A stretch of 64,000 bases of DNA from Diaporthe sp. PMI_573. Its lineage: Eukaryota; Ascomycota; Sordariomycetes; Diaporthales; Diaporthaceae. Every line of letters begins with the position of its first letter. Position 1 is the first letter of the stretch. Positions 21,468-32,468 of this stretch are shown one piece after another. Made by a program: the position numbers and the translations under genes. The stretch lies in the NCBI GenBank assembly GCA_021399435.1, contig JAJTUP010000048.1, positions 421,380-485,379 on the forward strand, written 5' to 3'. The notes under the pieces were generated by a model. That model saw only the letters and a list, made by a program, of their open reading frames with translations. It was not told where the DNA came from and ran no database searches.

Positions 21468-22020
21468 AAATCCCCGCGGCTTTAAAAGAGCGTATATTAG
21501 TAGTAATCCAAGCCTCCTCCTTATAATGACGCTCCGACTCAGCGTCCTCTTTGTCCAGCAACTAGATACCATGACAAAATAACTCAAAAGACCGCTCCTT
21601 GGCTTAGCATTTTTGGCAATATAAGCAGGCCAAGTAACTTACGGCGGTTTGCAACTTTGTTTGAAGCAAAAACAACTCCTTCTCGGCATTAATCTCTTCT
21701 TTTTCCAAACGCTTCTGCTTAAACAACAAGCGTTTTACTATAATAAGTCAGCAAGAAGAAAAACCAAGGAGAGAGAAAGGAAACCTACAAGAAGTAACTA
21801 TATTGTTTCTATTATAAGACTTCCCGGCATAAACATACTCGCTATAACGTAAAGACTCAGGAGCAACGCAATATATACGATTTGCTTTAAAATAACAAGA
21901 ACAAGGTATGGTTTCGAATATAATATCTTTCTAGTTAATAAGGTTAGCAAGGGCGGCTTATTCCTCCGACTTCTTTAGATAAGTCTTTTCGACCCGACCT
22001 CAGGCAACATACGATAACAT
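21358..22020 (-). pseudogene. Antisense spliced gene of gypsy A (Zn2Cys6-like plus charged helical region), RIP-damaged
   Basis: Minus-strand gene between pol and the 3' LTR. Exon 1 is 22020-21789 (232 nt); exon 2 is 21737-21358 (380 nt). The intron 21788-21738 has GTAGGT...GCTGAC...TATAG. Joined it gives 203 codons, exactly as in element F. Residues about 40-69 show TIPCSC...YCVAPESL..., aligning with F to a C-x2-C-x7-C-x7-C-x2-C-x6-C pattern in which several Cys read as Tyr. The second exon is charged and probably coiled coil (EEINAEKELFLLQTKLQTAV, AKERSFELF). Its 3' end lies antisense over the last roughly 110 bp of pol. A few stops occur at RIP-type positions, and codon 7 is TGA in both copies. 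Function unknown; a DNA-binding regulator is only a guess. Confidence 0.75.
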
Positions 22021-22131
22021 GGCAGGAAAAACGTAATAATTAGAAGAAGGGATATACAAAGATATAAAGGAAATAGAACAGGAAACTTACTTAAATCTTT
22101 GGGGATAAAGAAGTATGGAGGAAGGGAATAA

Positions 22132-22604
22132 TATTACAACCCTGACAGAAATAGGACCAACGGTTGGTTCTGCGAAGAAACAACCCTACTAGGCTAGTAC
22201 ACCGGCCAAACAAACGGTATAAGGGACCAAGCCAATAATCACGTAATCGCTGATTAGATAGGACGAATCAATTAGAGTAACAATTAATCCCAGCAATCTA
22301 ATACTAAAGAGCGACAGAAGTGACCAGCGCTCCCGATACTCCCCTATACTGGATTGCTAGGAGCGACCAGCGCTCTCGGCGAGCCTTACTAAAGAAATGG
22401 ACATATAAGGATACACTTATTACCAGATAGCTAGATAGTATAGACAGCTCTTTAGCAGTTAATCTAAGTATTTACCCTGAATAGCTTTTATTAGCTTGTG
22501 ATTATTATTAGAAACCCTATTGCTCAATCAACCGCCTTGTTGCGTATCTTGGACATAAACCCCGATCTACGGTTTAGAGGACCCAGGAAACCTTAATCAT
22601 TATA
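22132..22604 (+). repeat. 3' LTR of gypsy A
   Basis: 473 bp, starting TATTACAACC (TGTCACGACC in the 5' LTR) and ending CATTATA; the differences are C/T and G/A. A purine-rich tract (GAAGTATGGAGGAAGGGAA) just upstream at 22,110-22,128 is the likely polypurine tract. Confidence 0.93.
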
Positions 22605-22824
22605 CAAGAGCAGCATGTTGCTTTTAGTGGTTATTTCTAGTGTAGCGGCTATTTTGTTTCAACAAACAGCCCTACAACACTAGTCGGCAGAGTTACAGAA
22701 TCTATTAAAATTAGGGTTAGGATTAGAAAATCTACCCTAGAAAGCAGATTAATAGCCTTAATATTAATTTTATTAGGCAACACTAAGCGGCGCTTAACAA
22801 AATCGCTATTAATCCTATTAAGCC

Positions 22825-23358
22825 TCTGAAGGTTGGTGGATCAAATGGGAGTCAGGTAGCAGTAGGGTGTACTGAGGTCTTGTTGGGACGCTTGAGAGTG
22901 GTTTGGACAACTTTGTATTGAATTCGAGTGGGCTTCTGTCAGCCCTCCTCACAGTCCCTCCGACATCGTCTCAACCCTAGGCACGCTGCGGTTGGCTCTG
23001 GTGCGCAGATAGGGAGGCCGGAAAATTCGGCCCTCGGACCCACTATCTTTGGCTTTAAATGACCAGCCAACCCTAACCCTGACAGTAACCAAACTAAATA
23101 CAGATAAACTTTAGAAATCAGACTATCTAATGAGCTAAGTTACATGCTTTTTAGGTAAGAAATAAGGGTAATGCAGAGGTACGAAGTTAGGGTCTTAAAA
23201 CAGCCCAAAAAATCAACTCACGGCCACCAAACTCATCTGCCAGCGCGCACGCCACATAGGCACTTAGCCGAAAAAGTGCCAAGTCTAGGGTAACTCTCTA
23301 CGTGAAGTCTAGGGTAACCCTTTACATGCAGCGCCCACATAAGCGTTTCCGTTTAACA
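22825..23358. repeat. R530 dispersed repeat, copy 2
   Basis: 534 bp, TCTGAAGGTTGG...CCGTTTAACA, flanked by the perfect 5-bp duplication AAGCC (22820-22824 and 23359-23363), inserted in the B-type LTR remnant. Carries two copies of AAGTCTAGGGTAAC (23,281-23,328). Confidence 0.88.
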
Positions 23359-23399
23359 AAGCCACTAAAGAGTCGAAATATATAAAGACACGTTTACTA

Positions 23400-23986
23400 C
23401 TAAAAACGGGACACTAAGCCGAGCATAGGTGCGCGTTCTGCTGGCCCCTTAGAGCGAGAGAGAGGAAACTGCTAGAAGGCTCTAACGCAAAGAAAGAAGA
23501 GATAATAAAAAAGGGCTAAAAGGGCCATAAAGACAATAAAAGTAGTATTTAGGTTCTAATCAGACAATATTACAGGTTATTAAATAATAATAATAGAAAA
23601 AATGAGTTAAATTATTACTTTAGCCCTTAAGAGAGATAGAAGCTAGTCCGGTACTTATAGTATAGACGGCCAAGAAAAATTTATCGTATTAGCTACGTAA
23701 AACACTGTATCCCGTAATATACCCCTCTTCGGCCTTTTGCTCTCTAGAGTAGAAGGGTCGACCAAACTATTTATTTACCATTTTGATTAGTTTCTTCTCG
23801 TTTTTTTACAATACTTAGCTTATTGGTCTCGGGCTATTATCTAGTCAATAGTATCTTAAGTGTCGCCTTTAAAATACTCTTAAATAATATAAGTCTATCT
23901 GCAAAACCCCGGCTATATAGCGGGTATTAAAACCTATTCTATTATATTCTTTGTAGTTATATAACGGTAAGACCAAGTATTATAAG
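23400..23986. other. Unassigned decayed sequence left of copia H
   Basis: About 590 bp, less AT-rich at first (GCGAGAGAGAGGAAACTGC near 23,451), with no recognisable protein. It ends in ATAAG, the target duplication of element H. Whether it is continuous with the sequence right of H (30,723 on) is not provable from similarity here. Confidence 0.5.
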
Positions 23987-24850
23987 TGTTGATAGGTCTA
24001 TAGTGAATAGGTCTGTAAGTGAATAGTGGAGGGCCCGTGGCTAGCACGGGGCCTACACTATAAAGGGTTGTCGCCCTACAGGCATAGCTTCGCCACACCC
24101 TTTAAAGCAACAACCAGACCCTATAGACTTAATGGAATACTTATTCAGTCTACACTCTCCTTTTCTCTTTGCTAATACTTCTTTCTATCGTATACAATAA
24201 AGCCCAACCAATACTAATCAGTAATTACTTAAAGCAATTATAGAGCAGCAAGGAAGAAAGAGGCAAATTGCTATTAACAATATTTAATAAGTCCCTAGAT
24301 CTTTATTAAAACTCATTAATCAGTCGACAATATCTGCGCTACAATTAAACATACCACAGTCTCTGAATCCTATATCGAAACTATAATACAAGCAATCAGA
24401 TCCTATTAATATAATTACTAGATCTCTATTAAAGCTATACTAAAAAGATTATGTCTATTATAAATCCTGTCGACAAACAATTATATAACAAAAGCCAAGA
24501 TTAAAAACACTAAGTCCCTAGATTCTATATTAAAATAAGGTACCGACAATTAGATTACAATAATATAAAGCTGTGTTAATAAGACCGCGTTCTATTAATA
24601 TAAATATAAAAACATATAATTCCTTTATTAGGTACTTTAATACTAAGAAAAGCTGGTCAGACCCTTGCGGCATAAAGAGAGCATCCCTATAAGAATATAC
24701 AAAAAGAACACCCTTATAAACACCCAAATAACTAATTATACTAGAAAAAGCAATGATTTACATACAAATTTTAGTAACATTTATTTACTAACACGGGATT
24801 ATGTGCTTACCAGTTGACTATATGCTACCTGGCAAAAACACTATACAGAA

Positions 24851-25190
24851 GAGTCACAAAGAGAGTTACCCTAGACTTTTCACAAAAAACAGGTCACTTT
24901 AATTGAATTTACTTCGGCCTAGTTACAAATCAGAGTCACAAAGAGAGTTACCCTAGACTTTTCATAAAAACGGACCATCCCAATTAAATTTACTTCAAAA
25001 CGACAAGTCTAAATTACGGAAGGAGTTACTCTAGACTTTTTACAAAAACGGGCCACTTCTAATCAAATTTACTTCAGCCTAAACAATAAGTCTGAGTCAC
25101 TAAGAGAGTTATCCTAGACTTTTCGCAAAAACAGGCCACTACTGATTGAATTTACTTTAGCTCTAGTTATAAGTCTGAGTTACTGAACCT
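24851..25190. repeat. Tandem array of about 82-bp units (4 plus a partial) in copia H
   Basis: Units start near 24851, 24933, 25011, 25094 and 25176 (partial). Each contains GAGTTACCCTAGACTT (with variants) followed by A-rich sequence, then AATTTACTTC. It lies between the 5' LTR and the gag-like region, where a leader or enhancer would be. The core is the reverse complement of a motif in R530. Confidence 0.85.
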
Positions 25191-25389
25191 GCTTTGACCT
25201 CAACCAACTACTTACATAATTAACAACCACCACCTAGCACAAAAAGCATGGTCTACCACAGACCACTACCTAGTACAAAAAGCGCCGCCTGCTATAGACC
25301 ACCACGTAGTCTGCTACAGATTACCATTAAAGGAAAGCCGTGTTACGTGCTATACAGTCACGTGCCCACAACAACATAGCTGACACCAG

Positions 25390-27230
25390 TAGCACTGACA
25401 CCAGCGACACTGGCGCCAATAACAGCGACAAGGACAACAATCATATCATCAAAACAAGCAACGATAAGAATCTATGACTTGTAAAGTCAACAGCACAGGA
25501 CACCAAAGAATACACCCTTTGTAATAAGTTCAGGGTAATAGCAGACAACATAAAGAACTAATTCAAGATTCCCCATAACCTTTAACTACACACAAACTGG
25601 CCAGCTTGGGGCATGTTTGTCCCAATTGTTTACTCTTTCGATAACGCCGTCAAGCAGAGCTATTTACACAACACACATGTGCTCAAATTCATGGACGATA
25701 ACGATTCTCAACAGATTATTGATAAAGAGCTATTTTGGGAGTTTAAGACAGCATTCAAAGACTAGACCACCAATATATAGCTGACTACATTAGCCGCCAA
25801 GCACCTTAAACGTTTTCTATATATGCGAGGAATCTACACCAGTCCAATATACAATATACCAACAAACCAGATAATAGCACTCAACAAAGCCGAGCACTTG
25901 CCGGAATGGCCAGACACAGGTATTGCTGACACCATACTTATCCCCAAATCTAAGCTTTACAGCTTGTTAAAGAAAGGCCGAAAACAAATACCATATGTCG
26001 CAAAATATCCATCTCTCTCCTTCTCGTCTAATAAAAGGACAAATCTACTGCTAGAAAAGACAGCCGAGAAAGTAGACTTGCCGCTAGAAAAGTCATTCGG
26101 ACAGATAACGATGTCGGCAAGGCCGACACCAGCACAACTTGTTCAACAAGCACCAATTCTGTCACCACAGATCAACCTATCCTCGTATAGACTCAATGGT
26201 CGTACAAGTAGCCCTGCAAACAATCGGGCTTTACCGCAGACGTCGGCAAAGACGCCCCACAGAATCACACGCAAGCTAGTGCCTAAACCAACTTCCCGGC
26301 CACAGCAACAGGAAGTTCCTGATCACAACTCTCAAACACGCCTAAGCCGAGCACCGGAAGTCCTATGGAAGGACGAGATCCGAGAGACTACCGAGAAAGC
26401 TTCCTATCATCAGAAGCCAACTGTGAAGCCAGAAACCCGGGCATGAAACACTTATATATTCGGACCACCTCCGGGTTGGCGAATGCCGGACGCACCAAGA
26501 GCACCGGGAGCACCGGGAGCACCGGAACGTAATGATCCACGTTCACACAGCATTTCTTTGCTTCACAGCTTGACCTACAATAATAGTATGTCTAAGTGGG
26601 TAGATGATTATACTATACTTCCACCAAGACACTATGCAAACAGTCTAATGGATCCTGACAAGATTAATAAGTTCCTTAAGGCGTGGGCCAACTGGAATAA
26701 GTAGATAGGTGAACAGTATAATTTGCTAGATGATAAGGTATAGATGATGTTAAACATTTGTTTTATGTGCCAAATACAACTAGATTAGTTTTATATAGTG
26801 TTTCTACTTATTCTGGAAGGCCGGGCTGAGACTTACTTTATATACTATATCGGCCCACAAAAGACGTTCCGGGAAATATATATAATACTTAAATAGTATT
26901 TTGAGCATAATACTAACTATAGGTAATATTACGCTAACTTTGCCAACATTATATATATTGGCTTATAAAATAATCCGGTAAATGCAAACAAGGACTTACA
27001 AGAGGTGCTACAAAAGCTATTTGATACTCTATAGCTAAGTCAACAAGTACTTAGACTAGTGTTTTAGAATGAAGAGGGTTTTCATATAGCTGTAATACAA
27101 GCTTGCTTAGGGGTACCTGAGTTTAATTATGCACTATATACACCAGTAGAAGCATGTAAATAACTGTTTCAGGATCTTTGATTGTTGCTAGATATATCTA
27201 TTTGTAATATCTCTATATAATAATTCTATG
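25390..27230 (+). pseudogene. gag-like pseudogene of copia H
   Basis: A frame with few stops. It starts in a Thr/Ser/Asp-rich region near 25,390, includes 207 open codons at 25,823-26,446 (MRGIYTSPIYNIPTNQII...), then a proline-rich APRAPGAPGAPERNDP segment and WVDDYTILPPRHYANS (26,483-26,704). Beyond 26,700 the frame is broken by TAG codons but still reads GEQYNLLDDKV, ILEGRAETYFIYYIGPQ and GVPEFNYALY. This resembles the first ORF of fungal copia-like elements as I remember them. Stops look RIP-derived. The part 25,400-26,700 is much better preserved than its surroundings. Confidence 0.65.
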
Positions 27231-27799
27231 CCGGTAACAACTACCTAGAGGAAGCCTACAATAAAGTAGACGGCAATAATAGCAATAGAGACAATAGTAT
27301 AAATGCATAAAGGACAACTATTTAAGTCTTGCATAGTACAAGAGATTAAGGAAAAGGGCAAGAACAAGAAGCTATATAAGAAGTCCCGCCTTATTATCTA
27401 AGGGTATAACGATAAGGAAAAGAAAAACATTCTTATATAATTACTAATAGTCTAACAAGTCAGTTAATAGCTTATGGCTTACTTGACGCCTATCTTAATA
27501 AAGATGGGAATAAAGACTAAACTTTGAGATGTTACTCAAGTATATCTATAGTTAAAATCAATACTACAGCAGACAGTTCTTACTATACTTCTAATCAAGT
27601 TAAAGGCACAATATTTACCCAGAACCATTATAAGAATTATAAAACCTCTATACAGAATTATAGAGGCCGGTGTTTACTAGTAGGTAATATACTACAAACA
27701 CCATTGTGAGAAGTTAAACATAATTATATCTATATACAATCCATGCCTACTTATTATAAACAATAAGGGTACTATAAAAAAAGGAAGCTTTAGCATAAC

Positions 27800-28760
27800 T
27801 ACTATATAGATAGATAATATATACGGGATTAATATAAAAGAGTTTTTAGCCATAGAGGAATATACTATTATAGAGGCCGAGATTTTCTATAAATTAAAGG
27901 AAGGACTTCCTTTTACCTTTAACAGTGCGAGATATATAGATACTAGAGAAGATGTCTTTATAAAATAAAAAGGGCAAGGCATAAAGCTTATACTAATTAA
28001 TTCTAAACAAGAAGACGCTGCTTAATACTACTTGGAATAATAAGTACACGGAGCGTATCTTATTTCTATCTATTAACTGGAAGCTACTTTTAATCTCTCC
28101 ATGGCAGTATAGATACAAGTACCTGAGGGAGCAGATTATAATAAGCTAAACGAGTATATTGCCTAGTAAATTAAGAACGGCGATTAAGGGCTACGGTATA
28201 TACCGATTGACCTTGCTATAGTAAAACTTGTTGTCTTTATTAACGGATTATTTACTAATAACCACGATCTTAGCTCCCAGATAGGCTTTATAATTACATT
28301 AATTAACGAGGAGAAGGACCTTAATACGATATAGTATAAGATGTGTGGCAATATCTTATACTAGTCTTTCATTAAATATAAGCACGTTATTAAAAGTATG
28401 CTAGCATTGGAGATCTACGGAATAGTTAATGGATTTAACCTTAGAATTATACTCTCTATAATTCTACAGATTATCATTAATTAACTTAGGTTATCTCTAA
28501 TACTACTGGTAATCTGTACAGACTTATACTTATTATATGAGTATCTTATTAAGCTAGGTTTAATAAACGAAAAGAGATTAATAATTAACATTATATCCCT
28601 CTACCAAGCCTATAAACATTGCAAGATTAACGAGTTGAGGTAGATTAATGGAAACAATAATCTAGCAGACGCCATAATAAAAGTATTACTAAACAAGGCC
28701 TTATAATGACTGGTTGATTACAACGAGTTAATTATACGGGTTGATGGTTTTGTAGAGTAA
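27800..28760 (+). pseudogene. Copia-type RNase H region of element H
   Basis: Reads INIKEFLAIEEYTIIEAEIF, then KLVVFINGLFTNNHDLSSQI (catalytic D read as N), GNILY.SFIKYKHVIKSMLA, LEIYGIVNGFNL, LVICTDLYLLYEYLIKLGLI, EKRLIINIISLYQAY and NGNNNLADAIIKVL. This is the order of a copia-like RT-linked RNase H with its ICTD and NLADA motifs. The RT core YVDD block is not found upstream. Several TAG stops. Inactive. Confidence 0.7.
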
Positions 28761-30490
28761 GGTAACTTGTATAATTAAAAGACTATTAGAAGTTAAAGTT
28801 AATTAGAAGTTACTTAAATGTTAGTTTTATAAAACTTAGCAGATAAAAAGGGTAAAAGTTTAGATTATCCTCATATTGGTTACCTACGTCTTACCTTAAG
28901 GGACTGTATAGTTGGCCTTTAATTAGAGTTACATTCCTCCTAAGGGTAAACCTTATAGCTAAGATTGGTTACAAGAGTGCCTATACTACGGGGGTTAGAA
29001 AGTACGTGTATTATCTACCATTATATAGGCACTTTAAGGTTGCTAGCCTGTATTTAATGGGCGTCCCTAGTTAGATTTTATAGTCTAATACCTAGAGTTC
29101 TAAAACTACACTATAACTACAAACTACAATACTATAAAACTACATTACTATAATATTATAAAACTATAAAACTACAAATGTATAAAACTATAAACTACAA
29201 AACTATAAAACCTTTATACTACATTACTACATTTATATAGTATAAATGTAATAATGTAGTAGTACTACTACATTACTATAATTATATAGTTATAATAAAA
29301 GAAATATATAATAAAATAAAGATTAATAAGTTAATAGATAAATATATTAATAAGTTAATATTTTATTTATTCTTATTTTAAATTTATATTAAAAATATTT
29401 AGTATATAGATTAAAAGAATTAAATAATAAATATTATATAGACTTTTTATAAAATATTAGTATATTTTACTATTTATAGGTTATTTTTATTATAATTATA
29501 TACTTTAGTTAAACTTATATATATTTAATATATTGTCTTTTATTAATATTTTGCTTAAAATAGGCTTAGGTAGCTAAATATATTTTTGAAAGTTTTATCT
29601 ATAGTTTAAAGATTTTTTATAGCTTGAGTCTTTAAGTTATATTTATAAAATTTATATGGCTTTATAGAGACAAATTAGCTCTATAATATATGTTATTTAG
29701 AATTTTTTTAATTTATATAAGTTGTATATATGTATAAAATTTGTAGTTTTATATAAAAACTACAAACTACAAAACTATAAAACCCTTTAACTACATTACT
29801 ATAATGTATTAAATTTTGTCACAACTCTACTAATACCTGTATACCGAAAGTTTAAGAGTTATATTACAAGTTATGTTTTATTATATATAATAATATTAAT
29901 CTTCTTAACAAGTAACTGGTATTGGTATGATTAATTGTTAACTACTATACCACCTCTTTTTCTGTCTTGTGTGCCTAGGTCTTGTGGCCTTAGCGAAGAG
30001 GGCTTTTTCTCTTGGGGTTTGGTTGAATCTGTTAATCTGTGCGTAGGTTAATTAGTAAGGTTAGGTGGGCTAGCTGGCGCTGGCCCGATCCGGTCTGTCT
30101 AGGTCCATTCCAGGTGTTTGTTTAGTGCTATAAACGGTGGGCTGGTGCTCTACGAAATGTATTGAAAACAATTTATTTATAAGGTAGAAGTAACTTTTAA
30201 AAGTTTCTGCCTTGAGTAAGTTGGGATAATTGTATGGCTAATTGGGTGTGCTTACCCTGATACTAGTAAACGCCAACTATCTAGTAGTGTATAGACTAGG
30301 GGATTAGGATGATGGAGAGTAAATGTGAATAGTGTAGTTATTGTGGGCTGATGGCGTAATGGGATACTTTGTAATAATTGATTGAGGAGCTGAAGGTTTG
30401 ATTTGCTATGGGGGCAAATTTTGTTTTCTTTGTTTTTCTTTTCTTTTTTGACTTTTGGAGTGGCTATTGGTATAAATAAAAGACTGTTAG
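28761..30490. other. AT-rich non-coding part of copia H
   Basis: About 1.7 kb with no recognisable protein. It holds ACTACA/ATAAAACTACA-type simple repeats (29,095-29,290, again at 29,755-29,810), a 45-bp palindrome (29,217-29,261), and from about 29,930 a T/G-rich less decayed stretch up to the 3' LTR. Confidence 0.6.
29217..29261. repeat. 45-bp near-perfect palindrome
   Basis: Two 21-bp arms (left TACTACATTACTACATTTAT...) around a 3-bp centre TAG, with one mismatch. It could form a hairpin or cruciform in this AT-rich sequence. Confidence 0.85.
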
Positions 30491-30722
30491 TGTTGATAGG
30501 TCTATAGTGAATAGGTTTGTAAGTGAATAGTGGAGGGCCCGTGGCTAGCGTGGGGCCTGCACTATAAAGGGTTGTTGCCCTATGGGCGTGGCTTCGCTAT
30601 ACCCTTTGAAGCGACAACCAGACCCTATAGACTTAATGGAATACCTATTTGGTCTACACTCTCCTTTTCTCTTTGCTAATACTTCTTTCTATTGTATACG
30701 ATAAAGCCCAACTAATAATAAG

Positions 30723-31924
30723 TTTTAATTAGATTTTGTCGAGATTTATGCTTATTATCTATCTTAGTATTATTAGGTAGTGTTTGTTAATTTAGTAGAA
30801 CCTTAGGCTTATTTTGGTAATAATTAGTTATAGCCTAACTGTTTTGGCGTAAATATAAGACTGTTTGTCTCCTATATTTAGTCTTTCTAGCATTAAGATA
30901 TGCCTAGTATAGTCTGTTAGTCTCTTTATAACTATCTTAGTTGGTAGTTGCCTTATAGGTAGATCGGGTAGATGTATATAAAGCTTTGTATTATATAGCT
31001 CTATTTTAATAAGCTTAGGCTAGAAAATTAAACTATGCTTTGTCTTTATTTGTCGAAACTTGTTAAAACTAATTAAAGGGTAGTTAATAGACTGTTAAAG
31101 GCTATATCTAGTTCTGTTTAGCTCTAATTAAATGATATATATCTATATCTAAACTGCTATTTCTTTAGGAGAGAGCCCTATAGAAGGGTTCTTGGCTAAG
31201 TTTAAGCCTTTTTAGTTGCTAAACTTCTAGTTATTCCTCTCTTTATTTTCTTAAAAAAAGAAAGTGGCTATCTGCTAGCTATAATTGGTAATGCTTGTCT
31301 AGGGTAAAATAGAAACTCTAATTGCTTTAGGCTTCTTTATATTAGGGTATTCCTCTTTAATAAAGCTCTTATAGATAGTTATAATCCTCCTATAGTTACG
31401 GTTCTACTTTATTATATTTAGGTAGGTATTAATAGATCTAAGGTAATTAATAGTATAATTGTAGATTTTAAGGGTAAAGTGCCTAGGTATATATATAGGT
31501 ATAATAATAAATCGGTACTTTGATATTAGTTGTGATTATTTAAAGTTAGGATAGGCTGGCTAATTATAAAAAAGAATAAAATAATTAATATATATAATGT
31601 TAGTAAAATTAAAAAGCTGTTATTTAATTAGGGCTAAGATATAATTGCTTTAAAGCTTTTTATTTTAAGCTAGGTATGCCTAGTGCTTTTTAAAGAGATT
31701 CTATAACTTAGATAATAATCAGAGCTTAGGGTATATATTGATTTTTAAAAAATAGTTGGTAACTATTTATTATACTTTTTTTTAAAAAATAGTATAATTA
31801 ATATTAAAATATAGAGAGAGGCCTGTTCTTATATTTTATTAGCTAGATTTAATTAATCTTAAGCCTATTTATAAAAACTTAAGTTTTAAATAGGTCTTAA
31901 GAAAAGTCTATACTAGCTTTATGG
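30723..31924. other. Unassigned decayed sequence between copia H and gypsy B
   Basis: About 1.2 kb, T-rich on the plus strand. The minus strand gives loosely protein-like pieces (for example LPDLPIRQLP and LTDYTRHILMLERLNIGDKQ near 30,850-30,970), suggesting a minus-strand retroelement relic, but I cannot name it. It supplies the target site of gypsy B. Confidence 0.45.
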
Positions 31925-32408
31925 TGTTATAAACTAATACGTTGGCACTAAAGGAACCTGTTGGGGAAACCTAGACAACCCAAATCAAATACTATAACGC
32001 CTGCCCTGCGACATTAGTTAGTAGAGTTATAGGAACACGCCAAGACCCAAGGTTAGGGTTAGGCTTGCTAGGCTTAGTTGTAAGCCTGGTAAGTAGGCTT
32101 AATAATTTACCTATTAAGCCATATATTAAAGATTATAGGCTTGCCTTATAAGCTAGTAAGCTACTAAAGAGTTAGAATATATAAGGACATAGTTATTACT
32201 ATAGTAGATAGCTTTTATAAAATAGACTCTTTAGTTATTAATCTAAGTATTTAGTCTAGTAACTAGATAGCCTTATAGTTAGTAATTATACTTGTAAAAT
32301 CATTATATCTTACACTAAATAGTTAAGTATTATCTCTATGCTATATTACTAATATAAACTTTATAGGTTACCTACTAAACCTTATAAAGATTTAGTATAA
32401 TTATTATA
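31925..32408 (+). repeat. 5' LTR of gypsy B
   Basis: 484 bp, pairs with 38,847-39,334. Followed directly by TTTTAATAACTCTTA, similar to the junctions in A and D. Confidence 0.88.
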
Positions 32409-32468
32409 TTTTAATAACTCTTATTTAGTATAGCTATATAGTTACTAACTATATAATATTAAGATATA

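Larger units (their letters stand above)
14323..22604 (+). mobile_element. Ty3/gypsy chromovirus A (RIP-inactivated, structurally complete)
   Basis: An 8282-bp element with LTRs of identical length (473 bp each) and a perfect 5-bp target duplication CAAGA (14318-14322 and 22605-22609). It sits in the 3' LTR of the TRIM; the uninterrupted target can be read in the TRIM 5' LTR. Gag, protease, RT, RNase H, integrase and chromodomain are all recognisable on the plus strand, followed by an antisense gene. It contains R530 copy 1. F, at the right end of the window, is the same family. Confidence 0.95.
13877..22664 (+). mobile_element. Miniature LTR retroelement (TRIM-like), interrupted by gypsy A
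   Basis: Two direct terminal repeats: 13877-13986 (110 bp) and 14267-14322 continued at 22610-22664 (111 bp in total), both starting TATAGAACA (TA presumably from TG) and ending TTCAACA. The internal region is only 280 bp (13987-14266). It starts GGTTATGAGTCC directly after the 5' LTR (possible primer binding site) and ends with the purine tract GAGAAGGGG before the 3' LTR. A 5-bp duplication AACAG flanks it (13872-13876 and 22665-22669). Without the gypsy A insertion it is about 500 bp and non-coding, so it would need enzymes from another element. Confidence 0.8.
13798..23400 (+). repeat. Forward B-type LTR remnant, split by TRIM, gypsy A and R530 copy 2
   Basis: Starts TGTTATAAACCAACAC, like the B LTR. 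Its sequence can be followed through three gaps: 13,798-13,876, then 22,665-22,824, then 23,359 to about 23,400, where similarity stops. Each gap is a separately bounded insertion with its own target-site duplication. It is therefore the host of the local nest. No matching gag-pol is attached, so it is a solo or truncated LTR. Confidence 0.7.
23987..30717 (+). mobile_element. Ty1/copia-like retrotransposon H (decayed, probably internally deleted)
   Basis: 6731 bp between two direct LTRs of about 228 bp (23987-24215 and 30491-30717), both beginning TGTTGATAGGTCTATAG. A 5-bp duplication ATAAG flanks it (23982-23986 and 30718-30722). It holds a gag-like region and, at the 3' end, a copia-type RNase H. 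No integrase or RT core was recognisable between them, suggesting deletion or extreme decay. About 1.7 kb of AT-rich non-coding DNA separates RNase H from the 3' LTR. Confidence 0.85.
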
